A stretch of 64,000 bases of DNA from CAZSBB01 sp964605235 (lineage in GTDB: Bacteria > Planctomycetota > Phycisphaerae > Phycisphaerales > Phycisphaeraceae). Within the stretch, counting starts at the first letter, position 1, and every line of letters starts with the position of its first letter. Below, piece by piece: positions 43,439 to 51,554 of the stretch. The DNA is taken from the NCBI GenBank assembly GCA_964605235.1, contig CAZSBB010000017.1:1-64000 (forward strand), written 5' to 3'. The position numbers and the translations under genes were made by a program. The notes under the pieces were generated by a model. That model did not search any database, was not told the origin of the DNA, and saw nothing but the letters and a program-made list of their open reading frames with translations.

Positions 43439-44179
43439 ATGAGTTTGACCACCATCATCGGCCGCGGCCACTCCGGCACGCGCGCCATGTCCCACACACT
43501 GAGCGCCAGCGGCGTGTACATGGGCGCTCAGCTCAATGGTTCGGGCGACCTGTTGCCACCGCAGGATATGTACGAAGCCTGCCGCGTCATGGCTCGCCAT
43601 GTGCGCTATCTGGGCAACCTGAAGTGGGATTTCACCAAGCTCCACACCATGCCCATCGACCCGGCCTTCACCCGGCTGATCGAGTCATTTCTGTCCAGCG
43701 TGCTGGGCAGCACCGCCGAGCATCGCGGGTGGAAGTTGCCTGAAACCACGCTGGTCCTGCCGTGGATCGTGCGGCTGTTTCCCGACATCAACTACATCTA
43801 CTGGATCCGCGATCCGCGCGACTGCATCCTCAGCGGCCACCTGACCGACAACCTGCGCGACTGGGGCATTGAGTATGACGCCGACGTGACCGACATTCGC
43901 CACCAGCGGGCGATCTCCTGGAAATATCAGGTGGAAATCGTCAAAGCGACGCCCAAGCCGAAGAAGTGGCTCAAGGTCCGGCTGGAGGATCTGGTGCTCA
44001 GTCAGGACGCCACGGTGGCGCGGCTGAGCGAATTCCTGGGCTTTCCCATCAGCAAGATTCCCGTCAAGCCGGAGGTCGTGGGACGCTGGCGCACCGCCGA
44101 GGGTCAGCACACTTTCGACTTTTTCAAGGATGACCTGCGCGACAACGATTACCTGGACCTGGAGCCGGCGGTTTCCTGA
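43439..44179 (+). CDS. Sulfotransferase-family protein
   Basis: A 246-residue putative sulfotransferase, which moves sulfate from PAPS to a hydroxyl. The 5'-phosphosulfate-binding loop is visible as IIGRGHSGTRAMSHTL near the N-terminus, and the 3'-phosphate motif as YWIRDPRDCILSGHL around residue 125. Length suits the family. It lies 45 bp after the sulfatase-fold gene and 29 bp before rhaM on the same strand. The presence of both a sulfatase-fold and a sulfotransferase gene in one run is odd, since they would catalyse opposite reactions if both acted on sulfate. Acceptor unknown. Confidence 0.8.
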   Translation: MSLTTIIGRGHSGTRAMSHTLSASGVYMGAQLNGSGDLLPPQDMYEACRVMARHVRYLGNLKWDFTKLHTMPIDPAFTRLIESFLSSVLGSTAEHRGWKLPETTLVLPWIVRLFPDINYIYWIRDPRDCILSGHLTDNLRDWGIEYDADVTDIRHQRAISWKYQVEIVKATPKPKKWLKVRLEDLVLSQDATVARLSEFLGFPISKIPVKPEVVGRWRTAEGQHTFDFFKDDLRDNDYLDLEPAVS

Positions 44180-44208
44180 CCGACTTCACCCGACCCCGGA
44201 GAGCAAAC

Positions 44209-44523
44209 ATGATCCGCAAAGCATTTGTCATGAGCGTCAACCGCGGCGCCGAAGCCGAGTACGAAAAGCGTCATCGGCCCATCTGGCAGGAACTCGAAGC
44301 GGTGCTCAAACAGCATGGCGTGCATAACTATTCGATCTTCCTGCATCCGCACACCAACCAGTTGTTTGGCTACGTCGAGATCGAAGACGAAGCCCGCTGG
44401 AGCGCCATCGCCAATACTGAGGTGTGCGGGCGGTGGTGGAAACACATGGCCGACGTGATGCCCGCCAACCCGGACCATAGCCCGGTCTCGGTGGGGTTGC
44501 GTGAGGTGTTTCACATCGACTGA
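44209..44523 (+). CDS. rhaM: L-rhamnose mutarotase
   Basis: Interconverts the alpha and beta anomers of L-rhamnose. The 104-residue protein closely matches E. coli RhaM in length and pattern: MIRKAFVM at the start, Tyr18 and His22 at the positions of the known catalytic residues (EYEKRHRPIWQELEAVLKQHG), the block FGYVEIEDE, and RWWKHMADVMPANPDHSPVS near the end. It is the last gene of the group beginning at 37934 and is followed by a REP-like palindrome. No rhaA, rhaB or rhaD is near, so the sugar may be a rhamnose-like deoxy-sugar processed by the neighbouring Gfo/Idh and isomerase enzymes. Confidence 0.9.
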   Translation: MIRKAFVMSVNRGAEAEYEKRHRPIWQELEAVLKQHGVHNYSIFLHPHTNQLFGYVEIEDEARWSAIANTEVCGRWWKHMADVMPANPDHSPVSVGLREVFHID

Positions 44524-44550
44524 TGGACGGGGCAACCGACGCCGCACCCC

Positions 44551-44640
44551 GTTAGCCCCGGGCTCTGCCCGGGGATGCTGCGCCATTGGCGCAATGCTGC
44601 GAAACATGGAAGAATCCCCCGGCAGAGCCGGGGGCTAAAG
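44551..44640. repeat. REP-like inverted palindrome pair after rhaM
   Basis: TTAGCCCCGGGCTCTGCCCGGGG (44552-44574) and its near-inverse CCCCCGGCAGAGCCGGGGGCTAA (44616-44638) enclose about 40 bp with GCGCCATTGGCGC. Each arm is itself a hairpin. A further arm with the same TTAGCCCCGGG sequence is at 50576-50598. It lies between the convergent ends of rhaM and rlmN and may act as a bidirectional terminator. Confidence 0.7.
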
Positions 44641-44660
44641 GAGCGGGTGTAACGACATGC

Positions 44661-45740
44661 TTAGGCACTGGCATGTTCATGCCGGAGCTGTCCGCAGGCG
44701 GCGGCGATGTCGCGGCCACGGCTGGCGCGAATCTGGCACTTGACGCCCGCCGAGCGCAGGGCGTTCTGGAAACGGCGGACATCCTCATCGCTGGGGCGGT
44801 GGTAGGGCAGGTCCGCCACTTCGTTGTAGCGGATCAGGTTGACGTTGCCGCGCAGCCGCTGGGCGAGGTGCGCCAGCTCCCGGGCGTGCGTCAACTGGTC
44901 GTTGACCTGACCCAGCAGGATGTACTCGAGCGTGATCTCCCGGCCGGTGCGGGAAAAGTAGTGGCTGCCGGCGTCGAGCAGTTGTTCGATGGTCACATAC
45001 TCGGCCCAGGGAATCAGCTCCCGACGCAGCGCGTCGTTGGGAGCATGCAGACTGATCGCCAGCGTCACTGGCAAGTCGAGCTCCGCCAGCCGGCGCATCT
45101 GAGCGGGCAGCCCGACCGTGCTGATGGTGATTTTCCGCGCTGAGATATGCAGGCCCCACTGGGCGTTGAGCATATGAACCGCACGGCAGACGGCCTCAAA
45201 ATTCGCCAGCGGTTCGCCCATGCCCATGAAGACCACATTGCTGATCCGGCCGACTTCCGGCAACTGACCCAGCCGCCAGACCTGTTCGACGATCTGCCCA
45301 GCCGTGAGATTGCCGTCGAGCCCGCCCAGGCCCGACGCACAGAACCGGCAACCGACCGGACAGCCGATCTGACTGGAGATGCAGGCGGTGCGGCGTTCGG
45401 GCGTGGGAATCATCACGCATTCCGTCTGGGTCTTGCTGTCGCCGAGGATCGGCAGTTTGCCGGGCGTTGGCGGGCGCCAGTCCAGCAGCAGTTTCTGCAC
45501 GCCGTCGCTGGCTTGCTGATGCTGCACAATCTGGCTGGTGGTGAAACGCAGCCGCGCCGTCAGCAGATCGCGTGCCGCCCGGCTCAGGTTGGTCATGGCG
45601 GCCGGATCGATCACGCCACGCTCGTAGACCCATTGCACCACCTGACCCCCGGCATAGCGCGGCAGCCCCCAGGCGACCAGCTGTTCAGCCAGTTCATCGA
45701 GCGTCAGGTCAAAAAAATGCGGGTCGTCGGCAGAGGTCAT
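44661..45740 (-). CDS. rlmN: Dual-specificity 23S rRNA/tRNA adenine-C2 methyltransferase RlmN
   Basis: A radical SAM enzyme that methylates A2503 of 23S rRNA (and A37 of some tRNAs). The 359-residue protein has the radical-SAM Cys triad C-x3-C-x2-C (Cys127, Cys131, Cys134 in GCPVGCRFC), the motif NVVFMGMGEPLANF, and the conserved C-terminal Cys in RGRDIAAACGQL that acts in the ping-pong mechanism. Length is typical. A perfect TATAAT lies only 7 bp before the ATG, with no Shine-Dalgarno, so the mRNA appears leaderless. It is divergent from the ALDH gene at 45858. Confidence 0.94.
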   Translation of the reverse strand: MTSADDPHFFDLTLDELAEQLVAWGLPRYAGGQVVQWVYERGVIDPAAMTNLSRAARDLLTARLRFTTSQIVQHQQASDGVQKLLLDWRPPTPGKLPILGDSKTQTECVMIPTPERRTACISSQIGCPVGCRFCASGLGGLDGNLTAGQIVEQVWRLGQLPEVGRISNVVFMGMGEPLANFEAVCRAVHMLNAQWGLHISARKITISTVGLPAQMRRLAELDLPVTLAISLHAPNDALRRELIPWAEYVTIEQLLDAGSHYFSRTGREITLEYILLGQVNDQLTHARELAHLAQRLRGNVNLIRYNEVADLPYHRPSDEDVRRFQNALRSAGVKCQIRASRGRDIAAACGQLRHEHASA

Positions 45741-45747
45741 GGCGGGG

Positions 45748-45753
45748 ATTATA
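45748..45753 (-). promoter_or_regulatory. Perfect TATAAT -10 element directly before rlmN
   Basis: On the minus strand TATAAT ends 7 bases before the rlmN ATG. Transcription would therefore start at or near the start codon. No convincing -35 is visible at 17 bp. Confidence 0.5.
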
Positions 45754-45857
45754 GGTCGGCGTCCGGACCTCGATGCGGCTGGAGCAGGCGAATTGTCGTC
45801 GGCGTGGGGTCCGGTTACCTTGCTGCCGCTGGCTGCAATCCTTTTGGGAGAACCCGC

Positions 45858-47354
45858 ATGAGCACGACGAACCTGACCTCACCGCGCTGGCCCACGCAGA
45901 TGCACATCGGCGGCAAGTGGGTCAATGCCGTCTCCGGGCAGACGATGGACCTGATGAACCCCGCCACGGGGAAAAAGCTGGCGACGGTCGCCCTGGGCGC
46001 TGCCGCCGACGCCGACGCTGCGGTGAAGGCGGCGAGGGAGGCGTTCGACCATGGCCCTTGGCCGCGCATGGATGCCCTGGAGCGCGGGCGCCTGCTGTTT
46101 CGCCTGGCGCAGCGCATCCGCGAACGGCAGCAGGAACTGGCGCTCACCGACACGCTCAACATCGGCAAGCCGCTGCGCGACACCGCGGGCTTTGACATTC
46201 CCTGTGCCGCCGACCTGTTCGAAAGCTTCGCGGGACTCAGCGACAAGATCGGCGGCAAGTGCTTCGGGTGTTTGCCGGACAATGTGACCATGCAGTTCCG
46301 CGAGCCGATGGGCGTGATTGCCGCGATCGTGCCGTGGAACTTTCCCTTCACCAATGCTGCGCTCAAGCTCGCTCCCGCGCTGGCGTGCGGCAACACGGTG
46401 GTGCTCAAGCCGTCGGAGCTGGCGCCGCTCTCGGCGTTCATGCTGGCGGAAATCGCTCATGAAGTCGGCATTCCTGACGGGGTCATCAACGTGCTCAACG
46501 GCCTGGGACGCGATGCGGGGCAGGCGCTGATCGAGCACCCCGGCGTCAACAAAATCACCTTCACCGGCCGGCACACCACCGGCGCGATGATCCTCGAAGC
46601 CGCCAAAATCGGCATGAAGGGCGTGATGCTCGAACTGGGCGGCAAGACCCCCAGCCTGGTGTTCGACGACGCGCCGCTGGACAACGTGGTCAATGGCGTG
46701 CTCACCGGCATCTTTTTCAACCTCGGCCAGGTCTGCGTCGCCGGCTCACGGCTGCTGGTCCCCCACAAGCTCCACGATGACCTTCTCGATCGCCTGCTGA
46801 CCAAAGCGAAAAACCTCCGGCAGGGCGATCCCACCGACCTGAACAACCACCTCGGTTCCATCGCCACCCCGCTGCATCTGCAAACCATCGAAAGCTATGT
46901 CGCCAAAGCGAAAAGCGAAGGCGGCAAGCTGGTCATCGGCGGCTCCCGGCGCGCAGACCTGGGCGCGGGACTGTTCTACCAGCCCACCATTTTCGACGGC
47001 ATCACCCCCGACATGACGCTCGCCCGTGAGGAAGTGTTCGGCCCGGTGCTGGCGGTGCAGACTTACCGCGATGAAGCGGAAGCGGTGCGCCTGGCGAATG
47101 ATTGCCAATTCGGGCTGATGGCGAACATCTGGACCCGCGACGGCGGCCGGGCGCTGCGCGTGGCGCGGCAACTGCAGGTCGGACGCATCGCCATCAACGG
47201 CGGGGGTTACCTGCGCGCCAACGTGCCGGTGTTCGGCTACAAGCTCTCGGGCATCGGCGCCGAGTTGGGCTTTGATGAAACCGTCCACGAGTACACCAAT
47301 TCCAAATCAATCCTCTATGGTCTGGGAGAAACCCCCAGCCCCTGGCCAAACTAA
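45858..47354 (+). CDS. NAD(P)-dependent aldehyde dehydrogenase
   Basis: Oxidises an aldehyde to a carboxylate. The 498-residue ALDH-superfamily protein has PWNFPF (catalytic Asn), MLELGGK (general-base Glu, about 267) and GQVCVAGSR (nucleophile Cys, about 301), and the GEIFGPVL-type end reads EEVFGPVLAVQT. The usual FTGS before the Glu is FTGR here. Length is normal. Start ATG 45858 has GGGAG eight bases upstream. It is followed 70 bp later by a D-threonine aldolase-like gene. The combination suggests breakdown of an amino acid or hydroxy-acid, but substrate class (betaine aldehyde, lactaldehyde or other) cannot be fixed. Confidence 0.9.
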   Translation: MSTTNLTSPRWPTQMHIGGKWVNAVSGQTMDLMNPATGKKLATVALGAAADADAAVKAAREAFDHGPWPRMDALERGRLLFRLAQRIRERQQELALTDTLNIGKPLRDTAGFDIPCAADLFESFAGLSDKIGGKCFGCLPDNVTMQFREPMGVIAAIVPWNFPFTNAALKLAPALACGNTVVLKPSELAPLSAFMLAEIAHEVGIPDGVINVLNGLGRDAGQALIEHPGVNKITFTGRHTTGAMILEAAKIGMKGVMLELGGKTPSLVFDDAPLDNVVNGVLTGIFFNLGQVCVAGSRLLVPHKLHDDLLDRLLTKAKNLRQGDPTDLNNHLGSIATPLHLQTIESYVAKAKSEGGKLVIGGSRRADLGAGLFYQPTIFDGITPDMTLAREEVFGPVLAVQTYRDEAEAVRLANDCQFGLMANIWTRDGGRALRVARQLQVGRIAINGGGYLRANVPVFGYKLSGIGAELGFDETVHEYTNSKSILYGLGETPSPWPN

Positions 47355-47424
47355 CGATGTGGGCTGAGCAAGTCCTGGCTGTGAGGCGGGCGTTGATTGA
47401 TTGGATGACCCAAGGAATACCCCT

Positions 47425-48549
47425 GTGACCGCAAGCATCACAACCGCCGCGCTGGATGAACTGAAGCATTCGGTGATCGGCGCGCCGCTGGAAGACCTGG
47501 ACACGCCCGCGTTGCTGCTGGACTGGAACAAAGCCCAGCGGAACCTGCGGAAGATGGCGGATTTTTTCAAAAATCGCGCCTGCCGGATGCGGCCGCACTT
47601 CAAGAATCACAAATGCACCACGCTGGCGAAGCACCAGCAGCAGCTGGGTTCCGTGGTCGGGTTCACCTGCGCCAAGCTGGGCGAAGCCGAAGTGCTCGCC
47701 GATGCGGGCTTTGACGATGTGCTGATCGCCAATCAGGTGGTGGGCCGGCGGAAAGTCGCCCGGCTCATCCAGCTCGCCCAGCGCATCCGCATTGGTGTGG
47801 CGGTCGATCATGTCGCACAAGCCAGCGCCATTTCACAAGCGGCGACCGCGGCCGGGGTGACTGTCGATGTGCTGATCGAAGTGGACATCGGCATGCGCCG
47901 CTGCGGCATCGCGCCCGGCCAACCGACCTTGGAGCTGGCCCAGGAGATCGCCATGCTCCCCGGGCTGAACTTCCGTGGCTTTCAGGCTTACGAGGGGCAT
48001 CTCGTCAGCATTAATGATTTCGAGCAGCGTGCCGCGTTGACCCGCCAATCATTTCAGCAGGCGTTCGACACCCGTGAACTGCTGGAAGAGCATGGCATCG
48101 CCGCCCCGGTCATCAGCGGCGGGGCGACGGCGACCTACGCCATCATTGGCGCGGCGCCCGGCATGAACGAACTGCAATGCGGCACCTACGCCACCATGGA
48201 CTGGCGCTATCACGAAGTGGTGCCGGAGTTCGAAATTGCCTTGAGCGTGCTGGCGCGGGTGATCAGTCGGCGCGATGGCGAAGCGGTGATCGATGTCGGC
48301 GTCAAGGGCGCCGGCGGCGAATTTGGTTTGCCGCGCATTGCCGGGGCCCCGGAGGTGGAGATTCCCTTCTTCCTGGCGGAGGAGCACACGGTCATCCGCA
48401 AAGCCCCCGCGTGGCGCGTGGGCGAGGCGGTGCACCTGATCCCCAGCCACGCCTGCACCACCTGCAACCTGCATCGCTGCTTCTACGTGCACGAGGCGGG
48501 CAAGGTGGTGGACATCTGGCCCATCGAAGCCTCCGGCAAACTGCAATGA
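47425..48549 (+). CDS. D-threonine aldolase / D-serine dehydratase-like PLP enzyme
   Basis: A 374-residue fold-type III PLP enzyme (alanine-racemase N-terminal domain). The Schiff-base Lys60 lies in RMRPHFKNHKC, matching RPHxKxHKC of D-threonine aldolase/D-serine dehydratase. The C-terminal metal-binding region IPSHACTTCNLHR holds the conserved His/Cys pair. The enzyme would cleave D-threonine-type beta-hydroxy amino acids to glycine and an aldehyde, or deaminate D-serine. The GTG at 47425 follows AAGGAA, so it is preferred over the TTG at 47401. It follows the aldehyde dehydrogenase gene. The pairing would allow an aldolase product aldehyde to be oxidised. Confidence 0.85.
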   Translation: MTASITTAALDELKHSVIGAPLEDLDTPALLLDWNKAQRNLRKMADFFKNRACRMRPHFKNHKCTTLAKHQQQLGSVVGFTCAKLGEAEVLADAGFDDVLIANQVVGRRKVARLIQLAQRIRIGVAVDHVAQASAISQAATAAGVTVDVLIEVDIGMRRCGIAPGQPTLELAQEIAMLPGLNFRGFQAYEGHLVSINDFEQRAALTRQSFQQAFDTRELLEEHGIAAPVISGGATATYAIIGAAPGMNELQCGTYATMDWRYHEVVPEFEIALSVLARVISRRDGEAVIDVGVKGAGGEFGLPRIAGAPEVEIPFFLAEEHTVIRKAPAWRVGEAVHLIPSHACTTCNLHRCFYVHEAGKVVDIWPIEASGKLQ

Positions 48550-48554
48550 CGTTT

Positions 48555-48577
48555 AGCCGGCGAGTTTCTCGCCGGAC
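48555..48577 (+). terminator. Possible terminator hairpin after the D-threonine aldolase-like gene
   Basis: CCGGCGAG (48557-48564), TTT loop, CTCGCCGG (48568-48575) is a perfect 8-bp hairpin six bases past the stop. The following sequence (ACCTTTATCG) has only a weak T tract, so termination is uncertain. Confidence 0.45.
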
Positions 48578-48623
48578 CTTTATCGCTTGACACCACCTTC
48601 AATCCACCGCAGACTTTCCCGCC

Positions 48624-49343
48624 ATGAGCCTGATCGTCTTTCAACATTGTGACAGTGAAACCCCCGGCCGCTTGGGCGCCATCCTGCGCGACCATGGTCA
48701 CCGTCTGCGGGTGCTGCGGCTGGACCAGGGCGCTGCGGTGCCGGCCGACTTCGATGATGTCGACGGCATCCTCTCCATGGGGGGCCCCATGAATGTGGAT
48801 GAAGCGGCCCAGCATCCCTGGATGGAACCGCAGTTCGCTTACCTCAAGGCGGCGCACGCGGCGGGCATCCCCATTGTGGGCATCTGCCTGGGCGCGCAGT
48901 TCCTCGGCCACGCGCTGGGCGGCAAGGTCGAAGCCATGCCCACGCCCGAGGTCGGCTGGCAGAGCGTGCGCATGGCGTTCCCCGGCACCATCGATCCCAT
49001 CTACGCCGGCCTGACCTGGGACAGCATGCAGTTCCACATGCACGGCCAACAGGTCACCACACTGCCTCCGGGCGCGACGCCGCTGGCGGGTTCAAAAGCC
49101 TGTCGCAACCAGGCCTTCCGCGTGGGGCTGCGCACCTATGCGTTCCAGTACCACTTCGAGTGGAACGAGGAACACATTCGCCTGATGGCCCGCGATGCGC
49201 TGGTCGCCAAGGCCGGCGCTTCGGCGGCCCAGATCGAACGCGACCTTGCGACCCACTACGACAGCTTCGCGCGCCAGGGCGAACGGCTGTGCCACACCAT
49301 CGCGTCGCTGCTGTTCCCGCTGGAAAAGAAGATCGCGGTTTGA
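48624..49343 (+). CDS. Class I glutamine amidotransferase-like protein
   Basis: A 239-residue GATase1-fold protein. The catalytic triad is visible: nucleophile Cys88 in GICLGAQ, His177 and Glu179 in FQYHFEW. It resembles stand-alone amidotransferases of the GMP-synthase-like type (MSLIVFQHCDSETPGRLGAIL at the start). Such proteins release ammonia from glutamine or act as gamma-glutamyl hydrolases. It has no synthase domain and no partner gene is adjacent, apart from an AlkA-like glycosylase 35 bp downstream. Specific substrate unknown. Confidence 0.84.
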   Translation: MSLIVFQHCDSETPGRLGAILRDHGHRLRVLRLDQGAAVPADFDDVDGILSMGGPMNVDEAAQHPWMEPQFAYLKAAHAAGIPIVGICLGAQFLGHALGGKVEAMPTPEVGWQSVRMAFPGTIDPIYAGLTWDSMQFHMHGQQVTTLPPGATPLAGSKACRNQAFRVGLRTYAFQYHFEWNEEHIRLMARDALVAKAGASAAQIERDLATHYDSFARQGERLCHTIASLLFPLEKKIAV

Positions 49344-49377
49344 GCAACTGAGCTCGCACAGCGCTGGTGGAGTCGAT

Positions 49378-50286
49378 ATGCCGACAACTCGACACACCCG
49401 CGCCCGTCCGACCATCCTCCGGCTGAGCGTGCCGCGCGATTATCACTTCGTCTCCAGCATTACGACCTACGGCTACTACGTACTGGCGCCCAATCAGTGG
49501 GACGCCGCGACGGCCAGCTTGCATCGGCCACTCCGTCGTGCAGATGGGGGAGTGGTCAACTGCACGATGAATTGGGACGCCCCGAGGCGGCAGGTGGTGG
49601 TGCGAACCGACCAGCAGCTGGCGCGGCCCGACCAGCAGTTGATCACCCGGGCGGTCCGCCGGATGCTGCGGTTGGATGAAGACCTCACCGGTTGGTTCAA
49701 GGTCATGCCCAGCGCCCGGCGGGGTGGGCTGGGTCGGCTGTTCCGTTCGCCCGACCTGTTTGAGGATGTGGTTAAAACCATCACTTCCTGCAATGTCGCC
49801 TGGTCCAGCACTGTGCGCATGAACGAACTGCTCTGCGCGCACTATGGCGAAGGTGGTTTTCCCACGCCTGGGCAACTCGCGCCGGTCAGTGCTGCGGAAC
49901 TCAAGACCACATGCCGGGTGGGCTACCGCGCGGAGCGCATCGTGCGGCTGGCCCGGCAGGTGGCCGACGGCACGCTGGACCTGGTGCAACTGGACAACCC
50001 GCAGCATGATTCCGCCTGGCTGCTCGAGCGGTTCCGGGCGTTGCATGGCATCGGTCCCTATGCCGCCCACAATCTGCTGCAGCATGTGGGCCGGTACGAC
50101 GCTCTGGCGATCGACTCGGAAACCTACCGCCACTTCCGTGAACGCTACGGCGTGCCCACCCCCAGGGATTCCGCTGGTCTGCGCCGACTGCATGCCCGCA
50201 TTGAGCAGCACTATGCCCCGTATGCTCCGTACCAGTTCCTGGCGTACTGGCGCGAGCTGTGGAACGGCTATGTGAATGCCAAGTAG
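49378..50286 (+). CDS. AlkA/OGG-like DNA glycosylase (HhH-GPD superfamily)
   Basis: Excises a damaged base in base-excision repair. The 302-residue protein has a helix-hairpin-helix at about 216-240 (FRALHGIGPYAAHNLLQHVG) followed by the catalytic Asp246 (ALAIDSETYRHF). The position that is Lys in bifunctional OGG1-type enzymes is Tyr here, so it is likely a monofunctional glycosylase like AlkA. The N-terminal 100 residues are beta-rich and not closely recognisable. ATG 49378 has GGTGGAG upstream. It follows the amidotransferase gene by 34 bp. Which lesion it recognises is not certain. Confidence 0.82.
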   Translation: MPTTRHTRARPTILRLSVPRDYHFVSSITTYGYYVLAPNQWDAATASLHRPLRRADGGVVNCTMNWDAPRRQVVVRTDQQLARPDQQLITRAVRRMLRLDEDLTGWFKVMPSARRGGLGRLFRSPDLFEDVVKTITSCNVAWSSTVRMNELLCAHYGEGGFPTPGQLAPVSAAELKTTCRVGYRAERIVRLARQVADGTLDLVQLDNPQHDSAWLLERFRALHGIGPYAAHNLLQHVGRYDALAIDSETYRHFRERYGVPTPRDSAGLRRLHARIEQHYAPYAPYQFLAYWRELWNGYVNAK

Positions 50287-50654
50287 CGCCGGGCAACCAG
50301 CCGCGGTGGACTGTGTCACGCCTGACAATCTGCTTCAACCTCATAGCCGCGATCCAGCACTGCACCCCGGACCCCGGACCCCGGACCCTGCACACAGCAT
50401 TCTGCACCCAGCACGCTCAATCATGATGTCGGGTAGTTTAAAATGTATTTTAATTGAAAACAAAATATCAACAGGATGGTGTGAGACTCGGATGCTGCGG
50501 CGCTGGTGACCTGTGGGCTGGCTGGGCTTGCCTGGGTGGTGGTGGGAGCGCTGATGTGGTCGTTGATGGGAGGGTCCCCGGGCGGAGCCCGGGGCTAATG
50601 GATGGCGCGGGAGATCGGGGTTGCTTGGTTGGAATGCAGTCCAGCTTTATCTGT
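50287..50654. other. Intergenic region with low-complexity and REP-like repeats
   Basis: No plausible gene. It contains CCCCGGACCCCGGACCCCGG at about 50366-50391, an AT-rich patch of about 50 bp (50427-50475, with GTTTAAAATGTATTTTAATTG), and a REP-like palindrome at 50576-50598. Confidence 0.6.
50576..50598. repeat. REP-like palindrome, single arm
   Basis: CCCCGGGCGGAGCCCGGGGCTAA matches the arm of the palindrome pair after rhaM (44551-44640), with the same GGGGCTAA end. Confidence 0.65.
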
Positions 50655-51554
50655 TCAGCTTCGCCAGGGGCTGAACGCTTCCGGGGGTTCGCTGACGCCG
50701 CGCAGGTGAGGGAGTTCGAGCTTCCAGGCGTGCAGCAGGAGACGGGGAGCAGTGTCCGCGCTGCCGTAGTCAGGATCGCCCAGCACGGGATGGCCCTGGT
50801 GGGCAAGCATGACGCGGATTTGATGCAGGAAGCCGGTGTGCAGGTCGATCTCCACCAGGCTGGCGTCGTTGACGGTGCGCAGCTTGCGCCACGCCAGGCG
50901 GCAGCGGCGGCTCTGGCGAGTGGGCTCTTCCACCACGCGCACCAATGCCGGCCGATGCTGGGCGACTTCCAGATGCAATGACAAATCAAGCTGCGGCGCG
51001 GGGTTGCCCTGCACGACGGCAAGGTAGGTTTTGCGGAGGTTGCCGGCGGTCAGGGCGGATCGGCCGCGCTCCCAGGCGGCCTGCGTGGTGCCCAGCAGCA
51101 GCGCGCCGCTGGTGGGTACATCCAGCCGATGCACGACGCCGCTGCGCAGCCCAGCTTCGCCCACGTCCTGCATGTCGGGATACCGCGCGAGGGCGGCATT
51201 GAGCAAAGTGTCGCGTTCGCCGGGCAGCAAGGGATGCACCGGCTGCCCGGCGGGTTTGTCGACGATCAACAATCCCGCGTCTTCCGCCAGCACCGTCAGC
51301 GGCAGGTCCGGCCGGGGAATCACCAACTCCGCCTGCGCCTGCGCTGCGACTTCCACACGCCAGCCCACCGCCACCTTCAGCCCCTTGTGTTTGCGTTGCG
51401 CGGGCCGACCATTAAGCAGCACCTGCCCGGCGTCGAGCAGTTTCCACGCCTGATGGCGACTGACGCGCAGCCGCTCGGCGAGCACCTGATCCAGGCGGCG
51501 CTCGGCGTCCGGCGCGGCAATGCTGATGACGGTGCGCGGGTCGGCGTCTTTCAT
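50655..51554 (-). CDS. RluA-family 23S rRNA pseudouridine synthase
   Basis: A 299-residue pseudouridine synthase. The N-terminal S4 RNA-binding domain (about 18-75, RRLDQVLAERLRVSRHQAWKLL) precedes the catalytic domain with GVVHRLDVPTSGALLLG, in which Asp145 is the catalytic aspartate of the HRLD motif. FLHQIRVMLAHQGHPVLGDPDYG is the other conserved block. Which uridine it modifies (as RluC, RluD or other) cannot be told. Its ATG (51554) overlaps the upstream amidohydrolase stop by four bases (ATGA), so the two genes are coupled despite unrelated functions. Confidence 0.9.
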   Translation of the reverse strand: MKDADPRTVISIAAPDAERRLDQVLAERLRVSRHQAWKLLDAGQVLLNGRPAQRKHKGLKVAVGWRVEVAAQAQAELVIPRPDLPLTVLAEDAGLLIVDKPAGQPVHPLLPGERDTLLNAALARYPDMQDVGEAGLRSGVVHRLDVPTSGALLLGTTQAAWERGRSALTAGNLRKTYLAVVQGNPAPQLDLSLHLEVAQHRPALVRVVEEPTRQSRRCRLAWRKLRTVNDASLVEIDLHTGFLHQIRVMLAHQGHPVLGDPDYGSADTAPRLLLHAWKLELPHLRGVSEPPEAFSPWRS

